Below the pieces are notes generated by a model. The model was given only the letters and a program-made list of their open reading frames with translations, ran no database searches and was not told the DNA's origin. DNA of 64,000 bases, taken from assembly GCA_002359315.1 (NCBI GenBank), contig DEMS01000023.1, positions 81,256 to 145,255 on the forward strand, given 5' to 3'. A program made the position numbers and the translations under genes. This DNA is from Bacteroidetes bacterium UBA2664 (GTDB lineage Bacteria; Bacteroidota; Rhodothermia; Balneolales; Balneolaceae). Shown piece by piece: positions 61,760-64,000 of the stretch (its first letter is position 1; the number at the start of each line of letters is the position of its first letter).

Positions 61760-63682
61760 GTGCCAATCGTTAAAAATCATATATTCCGGATTATTCAGAT
61801 TTTTATCATCCTGATCCTGTTGCCGGGCAGTGGATTGGCATTTCAAGACGAATCTGTCAGGTTTACAATTTTGCATACAAATGATGAACATTCACACCTG
61901 ATTCCCCATCCGGCGATCGACGACCATCCACAGTTGAGTAACTCGGCCCAAGGGGGGTATGCCCGACTTGCAAGCGCCATCAAACAGATCAAAAGAGAGA
62001 AAGAAGGAATAGAAGAGCCTGTACTTGTTTTATCGGGCGGTGATATTCTCGGCGGACCTGCATTTGGTTGGTTACCACTCAAGGATGGGGTAGCTGCAGA
62101 AATGAAACTCTTTCAAATGATCGGTTATGATGCAATCACGATTGGAAATCACGAATTTGACTACGGTTCGTATCAGTATGCCGATTATCTGAGAGCTGCC
62201 GGTTACCCCGATGCTCATTCCAGAACGGTACTCCTTGGAGCCAATACCAAACCGCCGTCAGATCACCCGCTTGCTGAAATGGACATTCGCAGTCATTTCA
62301 TTAAAGAGCTTCCAAACGGCCTTAAAATTGGTATTTTCGGTTTGATTGGAAATGATGCTATCAACAAAACGGCTTCATCGGAACCGGTCGAATTTGATGA
62401 TCCGATTGAAAGTGCACGGATCGCAGTACAGGAGCTGATGGATAGCGGCGCGGATATTATCATTGCATTGACACATTCGGGTGTGCCGGAAGACAGAGCA
62501 CTGGCAAGTGCAGTGCCTGAGATTGATATAATTGTCGGCGGACACACTCACACATCTCTTTTTGAACCGATCAAAGTGGGGAATACAGTGATCGTTCAGG
62601 CCGGCAGCTATCTCAGTTATTTGGGAGTTCTGGAACTGGAGTGGAATCGGGAAGAGGGAAGCTTAAAAGTGATGAATACTGAGTCGGGCAGAGCTTTCCT
62701 AAAACCGCTGGACTCCGGTGTTGAACCGGATGAAGAAGTTGCCTCAGAAGTATTGAGATACACCTCAATGCTCAATGAGTGGGTTGTTGATTTATCAGAT
62801 GGTAGGATTACCGATATTCGTCAGCCCATTGCAACATCCTCATTTACAATTTCCGGTGGAAGGGTGATGAGTGAAACACCGGTTGGGAATTATATCACGG
62901 ATGCCATGAAATGGGCCGCTGAAAAGGCAACCGGCAATCGGGTGGATATTGCTGTTCAGGCGAGTGGTGCCATTCGTGCTGAAATAAAGCCGGGTGTTGA
63001 AGAGTGGTCGGCCGGACAAATTTCATTCTACGACCTGATTATGTCAACAGGACTGGGTTCGGGGGAGGATGGAAATCCCGGTTATCCATTGGTTTCGGTT
63101 TATATGACGGGTGCTGATATCCGAAAATCAATTGAAGTTTCATTACTTCTCTCACAATTAAGGGATAATGCGTACTTCCTCCAATATTCCGGTTTGAGGG
63201 CGGCTTATGACCCCAATCGATCTATTCTTTTCACAATCCCTTTCATAGATAAACCGATTCCTACATACAGAGGGGTGCTGACCGCAGAACTTGATGTGGG
63301 CAGTGGGGTGTATCGCTCTATCGATAACGACAGTGATGAACTTTTTCACGTTGTGACAGACCGCTATGTAGCTGGGTTTCTGCCGTTGGTCGGAGAAATC
63401 CTGCCAAAGTTGAATATCATATTAAGAGATCAGGAAGGGAATCCGGTGGACCTGGATGAGCGAGTGATTCATGAAGGTAACAATGAACTAAAGGTGTGGC
63501 AGGCGGTTTTAAACTATACACTTTCTCACCAAGTGAGGGAAGCAGATCTGCCGGAAATACCCCTGCGATATGAGTCGACGGAAAATCGGTTGAGGATTGT
63601 TCCCACCCTGCCGCTTTGGGTCTGGCCGGTTGCCATTTTTAGTGTGATTGTGGCGGTGATTATTTTTCTATTCAGACGATAG
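61760..63682 (+). CDS. Membrane-anchored 5'-nucleotidase/metallophosphoesterase
   Basis: UshA-like bifunctional 5'-nucleotidase, about 640 residues from GTG 61760 (TTG 61751 adds three residues). Signal peptide ends near GLAFQD. Metallophosphoesterase motifs: FTILHTNDEHSH, LSGGDILGG, TIGNHEFDYG, THSGVPEDRAL and VGGHTHTSLFEP. The C-terminal 5'-nucleotidase domain begins near residue 370 (ETPVGNYITDAMKWAAE, QASGAIRAEI). A C-terminal helix LWVWPVAIFSVIVAVIIFLFRR anchors it, unusual against soluble UshA. Likely releases nucleosides and phosphate from nucleotides in the periplasm. Confidence 0.92.
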   Translation: MPIVKNHIFRIIQIFIILILLPGSGLAFQDESVRFTILHTNDEHSHLIPHPAIDDHPQLSNSAQGGYARLASAIKQIKREKEGIEEPVLVLSGGDILGGPAFGWLPLKDGVAAEMKLFQMIGYDAITIGNHEFDYGSYQYADYLRAAGYPDAHSRTVLLGANTKPPSDHPLAEMDIRSHFIKELPNGLKIGIFGLIGNDAINKTASSEPVEFDDPIESARIAVQELMDSGADIIIALTHSGVPEDRALASAVPEIDIIVGGHTHTSLFEPIKVGNTVIVQAGSYLSYLGVLELEWNREEGSLKVMNTESGRAFLKPLDSGVEPDEEVASEVLRYTSMLNEWVVDLSDGRITDIRQPIATSSFTISGGRVMSETPVGNYITDAMKWAAEKATGNRVDIAVQASGAIRAEIKPGVEEWSAGQISFYDLIMSTGLGSGEDGNPGYPLVSVYMTGADIRKSIEVSLLLSQLRDNAYFLQYSGLRAAYDPNRSILFTIPFIDKPIPTYRGVLTAELDVGSGVYRSIDNDSDELFHVVTDRYVAGFLPLVGEILPKLNIILRDQEGNPVDLDERVIHEGNNELKVWQAVLNYTLSHQVREADLPEIPLRYESTENRLRIVPTLPLWVWPVAIFSVIVAVIIFLFRR

Positions 63683-63703
63683 TTTATAAGGGTAGCCGGA
63701 GAA

Positions 63704-63738
63704 GTGAAAAGTGAAAAGTTAGAAGTAAAAAGTGATTT
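63704..63738. repeat. Degenerate heptamer run GTGAAAA
   Basis: Five units of seven: GTGAAAA twice, then GTTAGAA, GTAAAAA, GTGATTT, starting just after the nucleotidase gene. GTGAAAAGTTAGA recurs near 63866. Confidence 0.6.
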
Positions 63739-63795
63739 TAGTGCAGTAATTTTGCCGGAAACGATGTGGATTCGACCTAGTAGAGATGGCAAAAC

Positions 63796-63830
63796 GCAGA
63801 AGGCAGAAGGCAGAAGGCAGAAGGCAGAAG
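63796..63830. repeat. Heptanucleotide array GCAGAAG, five units
   Basis: Five exact copies of GCAGAAG in 35 bases. Same unit length as the array at 10431 but another sequence. The gap 63683-64000 is entirely repeat-like and shows no gene. Confidence 0.92.
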
Positions 63831-63897
63831 GCTCAACTACGCTGAAGCTACGTAGAGCAGGCGGATGTGAAAAGTTAGACACATTCACAATTGAGTT

Positions 63898-63999
63898 ATC
63901 CTATGTTTGTCTTGTTCAGTTTAAAGTCAGATTATTGGACTTTAAACGAAGGTTGTGGAAGGGCAGGTAACCAGTCATGCGTCATCCTATGTTTGTCTT
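63898..63999. repeat. 16-bp direct repeat around a perfect 10-bp hairpin
   Basis: ATCCTATGTTTGTCTT occurs at 63898-63913 and 63984-63999. Between them GTTTAAAGTC (63919-63928), nine bases, GACTTTAAAC (63938-63947) form a perfect hairpin. The window ends inside the pattern, so its full extent is unknown. Confidence 0.85.
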
Positions 64000-64000
64000 A

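Noticed and set aside
63526..63888. 120-codon minus-strand frame at the window end
   Set aside because: Its N-terminal half is the translation of heptamer repeats (AFCLLPSAFC pattern) and the rest is antisense to the nucleotidase.

Overview
The window reads as chromosome of an AT-rich, Gram-negative member of the Bacteroidota/Rhodothermota/Balneolota group. The signs are a TonB-dependent receptor with a carboxypeptidase-regulatory N-terminal domain, a C-terminal type IX secretion sorting domain on a CotH protein, a two-component 'propeller' sensor, a DUF6090 protein, many secreted proteins and lipoproteins, and mostly weak Shine-Dalgarno sequences. A Balneola-like marine heterotroph is my best guess; this rests on gene content, not on a search.

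Layout. 0-10 kb: end of a coiled-coil protein, a small barrel protein, a TIGR04282/TIGR04283 glycosyltransferase pair, a large TonB receptor, an ENPP-type phosphodiesterase lipoprotein, ferredoxin, folP, the diadenylate cyclase cdaA, and a copper pair (SCO1 and PCuAC). 10.3-17.1 kb: a heptanucleotide repeat array, then a TamA/TamB pair for outer-membrane assembly. 17.1-25 kb: a CbbR/CmpR-like LysR regulator divergent from isocitrate dehydrogenase, facing a probable operon carA-carB-sbtA-sbtB. This operon couples carbamoyl-phosphate synthase, which consumes bicarbonate, to an SbtA-type sodium/bicarbonate transporter and its PII-like partner SbtB. A strong terminator hairpin stands in the car leader and a short leader reading frame runs through it. 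25-34.8 kb: secreted or lipid-anchored enzymes (histidine phosphatase, cupin/carboxymuconolactone decarboxylase, carboxylesterase, NTF2-like protein, sorbosone-type dehydrogenase, SMP-30-like propeller), an AraC regulator and a barrel protein.

34.8-44.7 kb looks like the scar of an island at a tRNA-Pro gene. It holds a degraded 5' half of tRNA-Pro, a RadC-like N-terminal stub, a DUF6090 protein, a propeller sensor kinase whose signal peptide is in another frame, a giant CotH protein, a duplicated tRNA-Pro 3' end, intact tRNA-Pro(GGG), a broken GIY-YIG nuclease gene, and a lipoprotein sharing a domain with the CotH protein. No integrase was seen.

44.7-57.5 kb is housekeeping: YajQ; the folB-folK-deoxynucleoside kinase-DUF4834-TPR operon; dnaA with a probable oriC (three perfect DnaA boxes); prmC; enolase; recF-DUF721-ybbR; ispH. 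57.5-64 kb: a DEAD-box helicase with a structured leader, an M14 peptidase, a 5'-nucleotidase, and a repeat-rich end with more heptamer arrays.

The most interesting candidate system is carAB-sbtAB with its CbbR-like regulator and isocitrate dehydrogenase: a carbon-concentrating module apparently used by a heterotroph to feed pyrimidine and arginine synthesis.
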